This document shows, piece by piece, positions 6,854-14,711 of a DNA stretch of 30,338 nucleotides. Each line of letters starts with the position of its first letter. Position 1 is the first letter of the stretch. Source of the stretch: a virus. Below the pieces are notes generated by a model that saw nothing but the letters and a program-made list of their open reading frames with translations, ran no database searches and had not been told where the DNA came from. The position numbers and the translations under genes are program-made. The DNA lies in the IMG/VR virus record IMGVR_UViG_3300042294_002474, positions 1 to 30,338 of that record. One strand, given 5' to 3'.

Positions 6854-7157
6854 TTTCTTTTTTTATATAAGTATGATTATGATTCCAATTTCCGCACTGA
6901 TCACAAGGTTCGTAGTCCCTTGAATTTTCAGTATCGTATTCGAACTCATCCCCTTTATCGATAATTATGTTGGCAATATCAGTCCAATCATTCATACCTA
7001 GTTTATGTTTTAAGGATTTTAATTTATCCAATAATTTGTCTTGTAGGTCACTAATCATTTCAGGATTTCTATTGTCATATTCGTGGATGAATAAAGATTC
7101 ATCATCCACATATACATCAACACCAAAACAATTTTCACTTAATGTTATTTTTTTCAC
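6837..7157 (-). CDS. Small protein with C-terminal zinc-ribbon half-site (106 aa)
   Basis: The start codon is GTG, overlapping the previous stop as GTGA. The C-terminal part has CDQCGNWNHNH (about residues 85-95), giving two Cys and two His able to bind one zinc. The N-terminal part is beta-like (KKITLSENCFGVDVYVDDESLF) and a central helix runs DLQDKLLDKLKSLKHKL. Function unknown; the knuckle suggests nucleic acid or protein binding. It lies in the 5.6-8.6 kb operon next to another zinc-ribbon gene. Confidence 0.6.
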   Translation of the reverse strand: MKKITLSENCFGVDVYVDDESLFIHEYDNRNPEMISDLQDKLLDKLKSLKHKLGMNDWTDIANIIIDKGDEFEYDTENSRDYEPCDQCGNWNHNHTYIKKENDTES

Positions 7158-7465
7158 AACCCAAATTTATACGTTACATTTATATCTTCGATATACCTCT
7201 TAAGGTTAACTATAGATTTCTCAAAATCAACTCTTGGTGTCTCACCAAATCTTACGGATTCTTCTTCATCTTTAATTAACTGACGACAACTAGAATATAT
7301 TTCTTTTACAATATTATGTAAGATCTCTTCCTTATCGTATTGTTTATTTATTTTAACATCCAAAACATCACCTTCCAATTCTCGACAATACTCTATTAAC
7401 TCCATTACTTCTGGTTCGTCCATCAGATGTTTATTATTCTTGAATATTTGATTTATGTTCTTCAT
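7154..7465 (-). CDS. Hypothetical helical protein (103 aa)
   Basis: I take the ATG at 7465 rather than the in-frame GTG at 7477, both of which lie inside the end of the previous gene (stop at 7434). The protein is all-helical and acidic, ending in ESVRFGETPRVDFEKSIVNLKRYIEDI, a block I have the impression of seeing in other Bacteroidota phage proteins. It has no membrane segment or motif that gives a function. It overlaps neighbours on both sides. Confidence 0.6.
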   Translation of the reverse strand: MKNINQIFKNNKHLMDEPEVMELIEYCRELEGDVLDVKINKQYDKEEILHNIVKEIYSSCRQLIKDEEESVRFGETPRVDFEKSIVNLKRYIEDINVTYKFGL

Positions 7466-7820
7466 AGTGTTTATCACATAATGTTGTATGCCAACCTATA
7501 TTTGTTCTTAATTCTCCCTTTTCTCCACAGGTCTCACAAGTTTCATAACTTAGTTTCTCCGCAACCCATATTCTTTTATGAACATCATTTGATGCCGAAT
7601 TAATATAAAATCTTAATCCACCAAACTTTTCCTTCACCTGACAAGTTTGTTTATCCCACCCTAATTCTATTAGATCGGTTATAAGGTCCTTAATTAAAGG
7701 ATACCATCCATCACCAACACTAAAGAATCTGGAGTCCTTAATTGGTTCCCTATCAGTATAATATCCGTTTTCCAACCCCCCAATGGATTCCAAAAACTCA
7801 TTCATTTCTTTATCTGTCAT
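7434..7820 (-). CDS. Phage protein with C-terminal zinc ribbon (128 aa)
   Basis: The N-terminal and central region contains GDGWYPLIKDLITDLIELGW (about residues 36-55) and VKEKFGGLRFYI (about 62-73), a combination found in a recurring phage family of unknown function. The C-terminus has CETCGEKGELRTN...TTLCDKH (about 94-118), a CxxC...CxxH zinc ribbon. The fold suggests nucleic-acid or protein binding. The next gene overlaps it by 32 nt (ATG at 7465). It belongs to the operon running from about 8575 to 5624. Confidence 0.7.
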   Translation of the reverse strand: MTDKEMNEFLESIGGLENGYYTDREPIKDSRFFSVGDGWYPLIKDLITDLIELGWDKQTCQVKEKFGGLRFYINSASNDVHKRIWVAEKLSYETCETCGEKGELRTNIGWHTTLCDKHYEEHKSNIQE

Positions 7821-7831
7821 ATAATTTTAAT

Positions 7832-7906
7832 TTAAAGCTCCCAAATTGATTTTCGTTTCTTCTTTGGGAACTTAAGTGATAACCATAAAGTGACCTTTTG
7901 GATCAT
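7832..7906 (-). CDS. Possible 24-aa amphipathic peptide gene
   Basis: The minus strand encodes MIQKVTLWLSLKFPKKKRKS then IWEL. It starts 5 nt after the stop of the HAD gene, with an AAAAGA just before the ATG, and ends 12 nt before the ATG of the next gene. A hydrophobic start and a very basic middle suggest a membrane-surface peptide. Evidence is only spacing and composition. An alternative is a non-coding spacer carrying a TCCCAAA/TTTGGGA inverted repeat (7840-7871). Confidence 0.35.
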   Translation of the reverse strand: MIQKVTLWLSLKFPKKKRKSIWEL

Positions 7907-7910
7907 TCTT

Positions 7911-8498
7911 TTAATCCCCATTAGTTAAAAAATTAATAATCTTTTCTTTAACGCCACATTGTTTAATACCTTCACTTGATTTTGGGGTTAAAACGAAATT
8001 ACTAATTGCCCAAGCATCTTTCCAAGGTTCACCATTCTTACCCATATTAAGATCGTCAACTGAAACCCAGTGTGTAACCTTAGGATGATCGTGTAGGTAT
8101 TGTTGAATCTCAACGGTTCGTGTTTGTTCTAACTCCCATTGTGGTGACCATATAAATAAATCACTATGAACAGTACAATTCTGAATGTTTGGAGTTAATG
8201 CGATTGGTCGTTTGATGATACCTTGACTTTCGTAGTAGTCACCAAGTTCTTCAAGTGTTGCGTGTAGTTTCCAATCTGAACTTACAACAATTTCACATCC
8301 TGTTTCTTCGATAATCTCATTCAATAACTTAATTGCCTTCTTATCGAAATCATCAAAACGATACTCAACAGGAGCTTCCTTTAAATTTGGTGATGAATCA
8401 GGATTCGCTGAACGATATTTCGCCCATTTTTTCTTTCGTCCACCCCAATTATTAGAGAGACAAATTACACCATCGTTATCTAAGAAGAGTACTTTCAT
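7911..8498 (-). CDS. HAD-family phosphatase of the RNA-repair (Swiss Army Knife) type
   Basis: The 195-residue protein has HAD motif I as DNDGV (Asp7, Asp9), motif II as VVSSDWK (Ser73, Ser74) and a late acidic motif VDDLNM (Asp148, Asp149). The downstream pattern (NEIIEETGCEIVVSSDW, WVSVDDLNMG) matches my memory of the HAD_SAK domain seen in phage and bacterial RNA-repair proteins. Such domains are predicted to remove terminal phosphates from RNA. The RNA-ligase, cREC and kinase genes elsewhere in this window support that role. Its ATG overlaps the stop of the 26-aa membrane peptide gene as ATGA. Cytoplasmic; substrate unproven. Confidence 0.8.
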   Translation of the reverse strand: MKVLFLDNDGVICLSNNWGGRKKKWAKYRSANPDSSPNLKEAPVEYRFDDFDKKAIKLLNEIIEETGCEIVVSSDWKLHATLEELGDYYESQGIIKRPIALTPNIQNCTVHSDLFIWSPQWELEQTRTVEIQQYLHDHPKVTHWVSVDDLNMGKNGEPWKDAWAISNFVLTPKSSEGIKQCGVKEKIINFLTNGD

Positions 8499-8575
8499 TT
8501 TCTTATGTGTTTGCCGTGTTTTCCAATTAATCCTATTACCATTATAAGTAATATGAATCCTACAAAATTAATCAT
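8495..8575 (-). CDS. 26-aa single-pass membrane peptide gene
   Basis: The minus strand reads MINFVGFILLIMVIGLIGKH then GKHIRK. It has one hydrophobic helix (residues 3-18) and a basic tail. The TGA stop overlaps the ATG of the HAD gene as ATGA, and TACATTTA (a one-base variant of the TAnnTTTG box) ends 4 nt before its own ATG. It follows the terminator at 8608-8632, so it would be the first gene of the operon. Function unknown. Confidence 0.55.
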   Translation of the reverse strand: MINFVGFILLIMVIGLIGKHGKHIRK

Positions 8576-8607
8576 AATTTAAATGTATTCAAAATTTTAT
8601 TAATAAA

Positions 8608-8632
8608 AAAGGGGAAGTAGCGAATTTCCCCT
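8608..8632 (-). terminator. Intrinsic terminator after the SprB-repeat gene
   Basis: Stem AAGGGGAA/TTCCCCTT closing a short loop, followed by a T-run on the minus strand. It separates the outer-membrane module from the 8.6-5.6 kb operon. Confidence 0.8.
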
Positions 8633-8665
8633 TTAATTGTTGCCATAACGACAACGGTCCTAAAA

Positions 8666-8686
8666 GCCCACCCTCAAGGAGTGGGG
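8666..8686 (-). other. Second hairpin in the 3'-UTR of the SprB-repeat gene
   Basis: CCCAC/GTGGG plus an inner CC/GG pair with a TCAA loop. It lies just after the stop of the SprB-repeat gene and before the true terminator. On the minus strand CTTTT follows, so it may act as a weak tandem terminator. Confidence 0.4.
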
Positions 8687-8691
8687 TATTT

Positions 8692-9687
8692 TTAGTTTCT
8701 TATAACTTTTTCAGTTGATCCGTCACTATATCGGATGATATGTAATTCACCTGATTCAGGTTTACATTCTCTACCTAACATATCTGTGATTTTAACGATT
8801 GTCTTCCCATATTGAGTTAACTCTTCAATTTCTGCAAATCCTATACTCTCAGTTTGATTGATAACAATAGTTTTATAATCCATTGATTTAGTATAACAAT
8901 ACACAACTAATTGGAAGTTATAACATCCTGTTGAGTCGATCATTGGGTAGTTCACCATATATGTTTGGTATGTACCTGTTGTATCAATAACATACCACAC
9001 ACATAAAATACTGTCTAAACCACTATTAATAAGACCATTTATTGTCATATATGCTGTGTCGATTGTGTTAAAATTTATATTACAATCTTCTATGGTTGTG
9101 GTGAAATTACCAATTGGACTATTACAAGTACCTGTTGAATTTAACACTAAAGTATCTCCGAAATTGGTTGATTGTGTTACGATTGAATCACATAATGTTG
9201 TATTACATCCGTTAGCATCCATTACATAACAACAATACCCCCCTACAGATAAATTATTGATCGTCTGAAGCATATTACCATTACTCCACTGATATGTGTA
9301 TGGTGCCGTTCCGTTAATAACATTTGCTGTCATTGATCCATCATTAATTGTAGAATCAATTGTTGTGATATATCCACCGAAGTTAAAACACGGATTGAAT
9401 GTACCTGATGTTATGTTGAACGTAAGTGTTGTTGGGGTATTATTAACAACGAATGAAACTGTGTAAGTTCCAGGACAAAGACTATCAACATAGTATCCTC
9501 CTGATTGGATCACCGCGCCAAATCCATTCCAATTAATCACCGATAAGTTAACACTCGTATCTAATACTGCAGTACCATCACAGATGTTAGGACCACTAGT
9601 AGGTGAGGTATAAACCATTGTTTGGGACATTACCCCAAAAGAAATAACACTAATAAGTGTCAGTAATAATAATTTTAATTTTTTCAT
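8692..9687 (-). CDS. Secreted SprB-repeat protein with T9SS-like C-terminus
   Basis: The 331-residue protein has a classic signal peptide (about residues 1-21, ending VMSQ). It contains at least one SprB-type repeat: NGTAPYTYQWSNG, then TINNLSVGGYCCYVMDANGC (about residues 123-160). SprB repeats are the hallmark of flavobacterial T9SS-exported surface adhesins. The C-terminus, KITDMLGREC...GELHIIRYSDGSTEKVIRN, resembles a degenerate type A sorting domain. Many Cys residues suggest disulfides in the extracytoplasmic space. It is transcribed from its own TATATTTG box after the TonB-receptor terminator. Inference: a surface protein sent out through the host T9SS. Such genes are rarely reported in phages. 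Confidence 0.75.
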   Translation of the reverse strand: MKKLKLLLLTLISVISFGVMSQTMVYTSPTSGPNICDGTAVLDTSVNLSVINWNGFGAVIQSGGYYVDSLCPGTYTVSFVVNNTPTTLTFNITSGTFNPCFNFGGYITTIDSTINDGSMTANVINGTAPYTYQWSNGNMLQTINNLSVGGYCCYVMDANGCNTTLCDSIVTQSTNFGDTLVLNSTGTCNSPIGNFTTTIEDCNINFNTIDTAYMTINGLINSGLDSILCVWYVIDTTGTYQTYMVNYPMIDSTGCYNFQLVVYCYTKSMDYKTIVINQTESIGFAEIEELTQYGKTIVKITDMLGRECKPESGELHIIRYSDGSTEKVIRN

Positions 9688-9713
9688 AAATTTGTTTTTT
9701 AGTTAACTATAAA

Positions 9714-9721
9714 CAAATATA
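9714..9721 (-). promoter_or_regulatory. Host-type -7 box TATATTTG before SprB-repeat gene
   Basis: Exact TAnnTTTG match 26 nt before the ATG at 9687. It lies between that ATG and the preceding terminator. No clear -33 TTG was seen. Confidence 0.5.
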
Positions 9722-9734
9722 AATAATATATCAA

Positions 9735-9759
9735 TAAAAAACCCTCCTTTTGGGAGGGT
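9735..9759 (-). terminator. Intrinsic terminator after TonB-receptor gene
   Basis: Stem ACCCTCC/GGAGGGT with a 5-nt loop and a T-run on the minus strand, 6 nt after the TonB-receptor stop codon. Confidence 0.9.
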
Positions 9760-9765
9760 AACTAA

Positions 9766-12327
9766 TTAAAACTTATATTTAACCGATAGTGAAACCGTTT
9801 GACCAAAAGTAATCTCTTGCCACCTATTATCTTCTGTGTCATATCTATGATTACCATTTAGGTCTTGGAAATATATAAGTTTTTGTGCTAATATATCTTT
9901 TAAGTTTAATTTTAATTCAACCTTTTTAAATGTTTTTGACAATTGGAAATCGATCACATTTCTTCCGTTTTCCCAAACGCTAGGTTCCTGTTGATTACCA
10001 ACAATATAGATTCTAGGTCCGATAACATTATAGGATAATGTAACATTAAAATCTTCTTTTTTGTTCGTGTAAAATAACCCTGAATTAATGATGTATGGTG
10101 ATTGTCCTTGTAGTGGTCTGTTACCACCAGCACCTATAACCTCATCCATATTTACCACTGACTTAATAATTGAAATATTACTATAGATTGTAAGTTGGTT
10201 CCATAATTTATGGTTTTCAACTTTAGATAAAAACCCTAATTTAAATCTGAATTCTAACTCACCACCAAAACTTTGTGATCTTTCAATGTTTGAGAAGTAT
10301 AACTCAGGTGCTCCTGACGTTCCGGTCCTATTTATAGTTTCAATAGGGTTATTAAAGTTTTTGTAAAACCCTGACAAACTTATAATCTGACCACTACCAG
10401 GGTAAATCTCATATCTAATATCACAATTAGTTATCTTAGTTCTTTTTAAATATGGATTACCTGATGTGATATTATCCAATACGAAGTTATAGAAGTTAAA
10501 TGGCGCTAATTCTCTAAACTCAGGTCTAGATACCGTTTGACTAATACTTCCTCTTAACTTCATTTTTTTATTGAAGTTATAAATTACATTAACAGAAGGT
10601 AATAAATCAATTACCGTTGTGTCAATGTTTCTATTTAAGTTACTCCCAAACTCAATGTAGTTAAAGTTTTGATTGTAAGATTCTAATCTAACTCCACCCG
10701 CAAATCTCCACTTGTTCAATTTGTAATCAACCATAGTGTAGAAAGAATTTAAGAATGAATTTGCATCATAACTATCATCAACTTTGGTTGCCTCATCTAA
10801 TTTAAAACCACCCTGACCATTACTTAAAAGACCCATATTCTCAGTGGAGAATATTTGATCCATAGGTAATAAAAGTAAGTCACTATTAAAGGTACTACCG
10901 TTTGGTTTATATTGTGAAAACCCAAAATTTCTTGATTGAAAGTCTTTCATTCTAAATTGATTCCACCCACCGATCTTGACTGAATTAACATCTTTAAATG
11001 GAATTGTTAGATCATATCTTGCACTTATAATTTTTTCATCTGATTCAGACCAAAACATATTACCAGCAGCAGTTGGTATTGTACCGTTCTGTTGAATAAC
11101 TGCAACATATTGTTCTGTTGGGTCATCCTCATTTAAAGAGTATTTTCTATACACTACTCTCCTTAGGTTCGGAATGTCTCTTTTAACATTACTATAACCA
11201 ACACTCCAATTAAATTTATTTTCTTTTATCGTGTGAATCCCAAGTAATTGATTAGTTAAAAAGTTATTTTGAGTATACCAAAAATTCGTAGATTTCTCCC
11301 ATTGTCTTGGATCACTATCTAACTCTCTAACACCCTTTCTAACATTAACCTTATCTTCAGAATTTACAGAATAAATATTCTTAAACTTGATGGTGTTGTT
11401 TTCATTAATCTTATAAACCAAATTTAACATACCACTATTTAAAACACTCTGAGTAAATACAGAATCATTTAGTTCCATTTTCTTAACCACACCCGTTGCT
11501 TGTTCCTCAAACTCTCTTCTAACAATATTATTATAGTTGAAGTTGTTTTGGTAGTTATACGTTAAAATGAAACTTAACGTTTGTTTCTTTTTAAATTTAA
11601 TGTTTCTACTTAAGGTATATTGAATAGATGGGTTAGGTAACGCGAGCCTATCTTTAGTTGACCAAGTAAAGTCCATTAGTTTTGCAACCTCAGACCTTTC
11701 TTGTTTTGATAAGTTTTGGAAATCAATAGTTCCATTAATATTTGGTAACCCTCTAGATTCAACACTATATGTTTTAAAATCCCTAAATGTTGCAATTGTA
11801 TTATGTGATCCACCAATCTGTATTGTATGAGTATTCTCATTTTTAGGTTCGGAAGTGTTAATATCAATTACGCCTCCAGCAAACTCACCAGGTAAATCAG
11901 GACTAGCAGTCTTCATCACCATTAGATTGTCAATCATATTTGATGGGAATATATCAAACGAAAAAGATCGCTTATCGGATTCCGAACTTGGTAAAGGTAG
12001 CCCGTTCAATAATGCGAAGTTGTATCTATCATTAAGACCCCTCACAACCACGAACTTATTATCCACAACACTTATCCCACTAACACGTTTAAAAACATCA
12101 GAGACCTTAGAGTCTGGTGTTCTCTTAAAGGTCTCTGCGTTAATTCCGTCTACAGATGTAATACTATTTCTTTGTAGTTTTACAAGTTCTGTTGTTGATT
12201 CTTTATTAATTTTAAAGGTAACCGTAACCCCCTCAACATTTCTAATTGTATCTTTTTTAAATGTCTCAGATGGTTGAGCCAATAATTGTATTGGTAGTAC
12301 CAATAATAACGTCAATAAAAATTTCAT
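9766..12327 (-). CDS. TonB-dependent outer-membrane receptor
   Basis: The 853-residue protein has a signal peptide (about 1-17, cut after LLAQ), a plug domain (about 45-165) and a 22-strand-type barrel ending in Phe (VSLSVKYKF). Plug landmarks are SVDGINAETFKRTPDSKVSD, ISVVDNKFVVVRGLNDRYN and GEFAGGVIDINT. TonB receptors import scarce ligands across the outer membrane using ExbBD/TonB energy. Bacteroidota relatives usually carry an N-terminal CarboxypepD_reg-like domain, which is absent here: the plug starts about 30 residues after the signal peptide. No SusD partner is adjacent. The start is 5 nt after the stop of the T9SS cargo gene, so the two are co-transcribed. Ligand unknown. In a phage it could feed the infected cell or replace the receptor surface. 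Confidence 0.9.
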   Translation of the reverse strand: MKFLLTLLLVLPIQLLAQPSETFKKDTIRNVEGVTVTFKINKESTTELVKLQRNSITSVDGINAETFKRTPDSKVSDVFKRVSGISVVDNKFVVVRGLNDRYNFALLNGLPLPSSESDKRSFSFDIFPSNMIDNLMVMKTASPDLPGEFAGGVIDINTSEPKNENTHTIQIGGSHNTIATFRDFKTYSVESRGLPNINGTIDFQNLSKQERSEVAKLMDFTWSTKDRLALPNPSIQYTLSRNIKFKKKQTLSFILTYNYQNNFNYNNIVRREFEEQATGVVKKMELNDSVFTQSVLNSGMLNLVYKINENNTIKFKNIYSVNSEDKVNVRKGVRELDSDPRQWEKSTNFWYTQNNFLTNQLLGIHTIKENKFNWSVGYSNVKRDIPNLRRVVYRKYSLNEDDPTEQYVAVIQQNGTIPTAAGNMFWSESDEKIISARYDLTIPFKDVNSVKIGGWNQFRMKDFQSRNFGFSQYKPNGSTFNSDLLLLPMDQIFSTENMGLLSNGQGGFKLDEATKVDDSYDANSFLNSFYTMVDYKLNKWRFAGGVRLESYNQNFNYIEFGSNLNRNIDTTVIDLLPSVNVIYNFNKKMKLRGSISQTVSRPEFRELAPFNFYNFVLDNITSGNPYLKRTKITNCDIRYEIYPGSGQIISLSGFYKNFNNPIETINRTGTSGAPELYFSNIERSQSFGGELEFRFKLGFLSKVENHKLWNQLTIYSNISIIKSVVNMDEVIGAGGNRPLQGQSPYIINSGLFYTNKKEDFNVTLSYNVIGPRIYIVGNQQEPSVWENGRNVIDFQLSKTFKKVELKLNLKDILAQKLIYFQDLNGNHRYDTEDNRWQEITFGQTVSLSVKYKF

Positions 12328-12332
12328 TCCTA

Positions 12333-13895
12333 TTATTTTTTAACTATAACTTTTTCTGTATGACCTTCAGCGTTGATAATATAAATACCATTTTCCAAAT
12401 CTGATAAGTCCGTATTGTTTTGTTTTACAACTTTACCCAATGAATTGTAGATTACAAAATTTAAAGATTTTTTATCAGAATCAATACTGATTAAACCTTC
12501 TGTTGGGTTAGGAAATACTTTAAACGATGTTTTGATTGTTTCAGTAATACTATTAGTTAAATCACCAAATTTAGAATTTGTAAAGTCAGCACCTGTTGCA
12601 ACAACTGATGTGCTATCTAATCTACAATCAGGTACAACACCACTTGGTACAAATATGTTTACCCAATTGATTTGATTGATTGTTGTTAACGTATCGTTAT
12701 TGTGACTCGAAAAGTATGTTGTTAAAATTCCTGGTGTTGTAACTAAACAATTTGTTGGTATTTCACAAAGAACATTACTTTCGAAAGCCAATGTGTCCCC
12801 TAACAAATTATCCTCAACTGATGTACCTTCTAATGATAATCCCTTTTCCCATCCAACAACAAGAGTATTGAACACTGATGTTGCGGAGTTTCTTCTAATT
12901 CTAAAAGCTTTCTCAAACTTCTCACCTGTTGGTAGAGTAACCGTACCATTACCTTTCGCACCTACAATAGTGAAATTAGAGAATATCGGAGCGGTTTGTG
13001 GTAAAGACGAACTACCTTGTGCGTCATTATCTGATTCGAAACAATTTGAGTCACCTGCGGCGTCTGATAAATTTTCATTTCTAATTGATAACCCAAACTG
13101 AACGTTACCTCTGTATCCAAAATCAGTGTCGAAATCATCGTCTGTTGTTGAATAAGCTATTAAATGTTTACAATTAACCGTTCCTCCAAACCATTCAAAA
13201 GCATCGTCACCTGAATAACTTACCTGAATAAAATCAACTTGAGTTCCCGAACCAACTGATCCAAAAGTAATACCATTTATTTCTTTATTTGGTGCTAATG
13301 GTATTCCCGCGAATTCAATTCTAATATATTTTAATATTCCTGAATTATCATTATCGTTATTACCACCAAATTCGGTATCAGATGTTGGAGCAATACCCTC
13401 AATGTTTGCAACACCACCAGGTTGGTTATTAACACCGTTACCTAAAAGTACAACTCCACCCCAATCACCTTCAGATCTATTTCCAATAGAATTGTTTGAT
13501 GTAAAAACAATTGGTAATTGTTGTGTTCCTTCAGCGATTAATTTAGAACCTCTTGTTATAATCAAAGTCCCTTGTGTTGCATTATCACCTCTGATGATTG
13601 TTCCTGGTTGAATCGTTAGTGTTGATCCGTTTTTAACATAAATTTTGTTTTCTAACAAGATAACACCTGACCAAATTGTATTTGTTGTGATGTCCGAACT
13701 AACGGTTGTTTGTGTCGATGGGTAATTTGTATTTTCGGGATTAAAATTAGACCACCCATAAGTCCAATCTGTTTGTGGTGTATTGTCCGTCACAGGAAAA
13801 GCTCCCTTATAATTGGTAACGGTCCAAAACTGACTTTGTGCGCTTGTTAAGAAAACAAACATTAACATTACGATACTTGCGTAAATCTTTTTCAT
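12333..13895 (-). CDS. T9SS type A sorting-domain secreted protein (beta-helix-like)
   Basis: The 520-residue protein has a signal peptide (about 1-20, ending LTSAQS). The body (about 60-400) is a beta-helix-like series rich in Asn, Gly and Asp: ILLENKIYVKNGSTLTIQPGTIIRG, GVVLLGNGVNN, GDDAFEWFGGTVNCKHLIAY. It ends with a T9SS type A sorting domain (about 450-520): FKVFPNPTEGLISI, LNFVIYNSLGKVV, LENGIYIINAEG and a basic tail. T9SS cargo is exported through the outer membrane and usually attached to the surface or released. In Bacteroidota, proteins of this type often sit next to a TonB receptor like the one downstream; I recall that pairing without a specific reference. It is the first gene of the module, and a structured leader precedes it. 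Confidence 0.85.
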   Translation of the reverse strand: MKKIYASIVMLMFVFLTSAQSQFWTVTNYKGAFPVTDNTPQTDWTYGWSNFNPENTNYPSTQTTVSSDITTNTIWSGVILLENKIYVKNGSTLTIQPGTIIRGDNATQGTLIITRGSKLIAEGTQQLPIVFTSNNSIGNRSEGDWGGVVLLGNGVNNQPGGVANIEGIAPTSDTEFGGNNDNDNSGILKYIRIEFAGIPLAPNKEINGITFGSVGSGTQVDFIQVSYSGDDAFEWFGGTVNCKHLIAYSTTDDDFDTDFGYRGNVQFGLSIRNENLSDAAGDSNCFESDNDAQGSSSLPQTAPIFSNFTIVGAKGNGTVTLPTGEKFEKAFRIRRNSATSVFNTLVVGWEKGLSLEGTSVEDNLLGDTLAFESNVLCEIPTNCLVTTPGILTTYFSSHNNDTLTTINQINWVNIFVPSGVVPDCRLDSTSVVATGADFTNSKFGDLTNSITETIKTSFKVFPNPTEGLISIDSDKKSLNFVIYNSLGKVVKQNNTDLSDLENGIYIINAEGHTEKVIVKK

Positions 13896-13940
13896 ACTCT
13901 ATTTTTATAATTTTATTACACCAATAGATAGTCCAACAAA

Positions 13941-13982
13941 TAGGTTAAATCAACTTGGTCGCTATGATTTAGCGATAACCTA
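13941..13982 (-). promoter_or_regulatory. Structured leader or operator before the outer-membrane module
   Basis: On the minus strand the order is TAGGTTA, TCGCTA, loop AATCA, TAGCGA, linker CCAAGTTGATT, TAACCTA. Outer (7 bp) and inner (6 bp) stems are perfect. The TGATT of the linker can pair with the AATCA loop as a pseudoknot, or TAAATCA can pair with TGATTTA in an alternative fold. The element ends 46 nt before the ATG at 13895. It may be a cis-acting RNA or a repressor site. Confidence 0.45.
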
Positions 13983-14003
13983 ATACTCTTAACGTTTAGG
14001 TAG

Positions 14004-14036
14004 CACAAAAAAACCCCCACATTTCTGTGAGGGTTT
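14004..14036 (-). terminator. Intrinsic terminator after the 144-aa coiled-coil gene
   Basis: Stem AAACCC/GGGTTT extended by CACA/TGTG across one C-A mismatch, followed by a T-run on the minus strand. Confidence 0.8.
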
Positions 14037-14040
14037 CATA

Positions 14041-14218
14041 TGATTTGTCTCAAAGAGTCAAAAATAGGTCAAAAAGAGAGTTTTAAGTTTTAATCAAATG
14101 ACTTTTGAGTATTTGAAATTTCGTTTTAATGTCAGTTCGTTACCTTTATCAATTATCTATCCAATCGGATCCATAATGTAGAACAACCATCACTTTTTAA
14201 CCCTATCCACAAACCATA
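14041..14218. other. Intergenic stretch without a convincing gene
   Basis: Part of the gap 13896-14218, which also holds the structured leader (13941-13982) and a terminator (14004-14036). The remaining 178 nt are AT-rich. The longest minus-strand ORF I see is about 13 codons (beginning MVVLHYG), which I do not call a gene. No promoter or repeat was recognised here. Confidence 0.5.
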
Positions 14219-14653
14219 TTAAATTTCTGTGGTTGCGTTGAAGGTATCCAACTTATCTTGAATTTCTTCAATTTTTGATTCCAACAATTTAATCTCTTGA
14301 TTTCTATTTACCAAAGAGATTTCAGAAGTTAAAACCACTTCGTGTTCCATTCGGTAACGATCACGATTTGATTTCCCTTCAGTACAGTCCATTTTCTTTA
14401 GGGCTGCAATTGTTGATTTCATTTCTGACATCCAAAAAATGGATTGCATCACCGGTGTGTTTGCGATGTGGATTTTCGCCTTTAAAGACGCCAACTCCTG
14501 TGTGTCTTTTTGGATTTCTTCATACAACATCTGTGTGCTGTATGGTCTTTGGTTTCCAACCTCAACCGAGTTGTGTTGTTGCATCAACTTCGTGTTCTCC
14601 GAAATGTTTTTAACCAACTTATTTTTTTGTTTAAGAGCTTGTTTAATTGTCAT
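14219..14653 (-). CDS. Coiled-coil protein resembling the DIP1984/septicolysin family (144 aa)
   Basis: The sequence starts with a helical block (IKQALKQKNKLVKNISENTKL), continues with NSVEVGNQRPYSTQMLYEEI (about residues 28-47) and a long charged coiled coil from about 48 onwards, ending ESKIEEIQDKLDTFNAT. The pattern of an N-terminal LxxALxxKxxLxxxI helix, a GN/RPY turn and a second coiled coil is similar to small DIP1984-like proteins of unknown function; this is a tentative resemblance. It has its own promoter upstream (14675-14703) and is followed by the terminator at 14004-14036, so it is monocistronic. Confidence 0.65.
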   Translation of the reverse strand: MTIKQALKQKNKLVKNISENTKLMQQHNSVEVGNQRPYSTQMLYEEIQKDTQELASLKAKIHIANTPVMQSIFWMSEMKSTIAALKKMDCTEGKSNRDRYRMEHEVVLTSEISLVNRNQEIKLLESKIEEIQDKLDTFNATTEI

Positions 14654-14674
14654 AATAAATGTTTTGTGTATGAA

Positions 14675-14703
14675 AGTATAATTAATCTTTATTTATTTGT
14701 CAA
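14675..14703 (-). promoter_or_regulatory. Sigma70-like promoter TTGACA-N17-TATACT
   Basis: The minus strand has TTGACA (14698-14703), 17 nt, then TATACT (14675-14680), 21 nt before the ATG at 14653. Box sequence and spacing are textbook sigma70, unlike the TAnnTTTG boxes elsewhere in the window. Confidence 0.55.
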
Positions 14704-14711
14704 GTTCGTTT

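Noticed and set aside
11855-12277. Plus-strand open frame over the TonB receptor plug (140 codons)
   Set aside because: Antisense to a strongly supported TonB-dependent receptor, with low-complexity Ser/Thr/Leu composition; a shadow frame.
14041-14218. A small gene in the gap before the 144-aa gene
   Set aside because: The best ORF is about 13 codons with no coupling, start signal or similarity.
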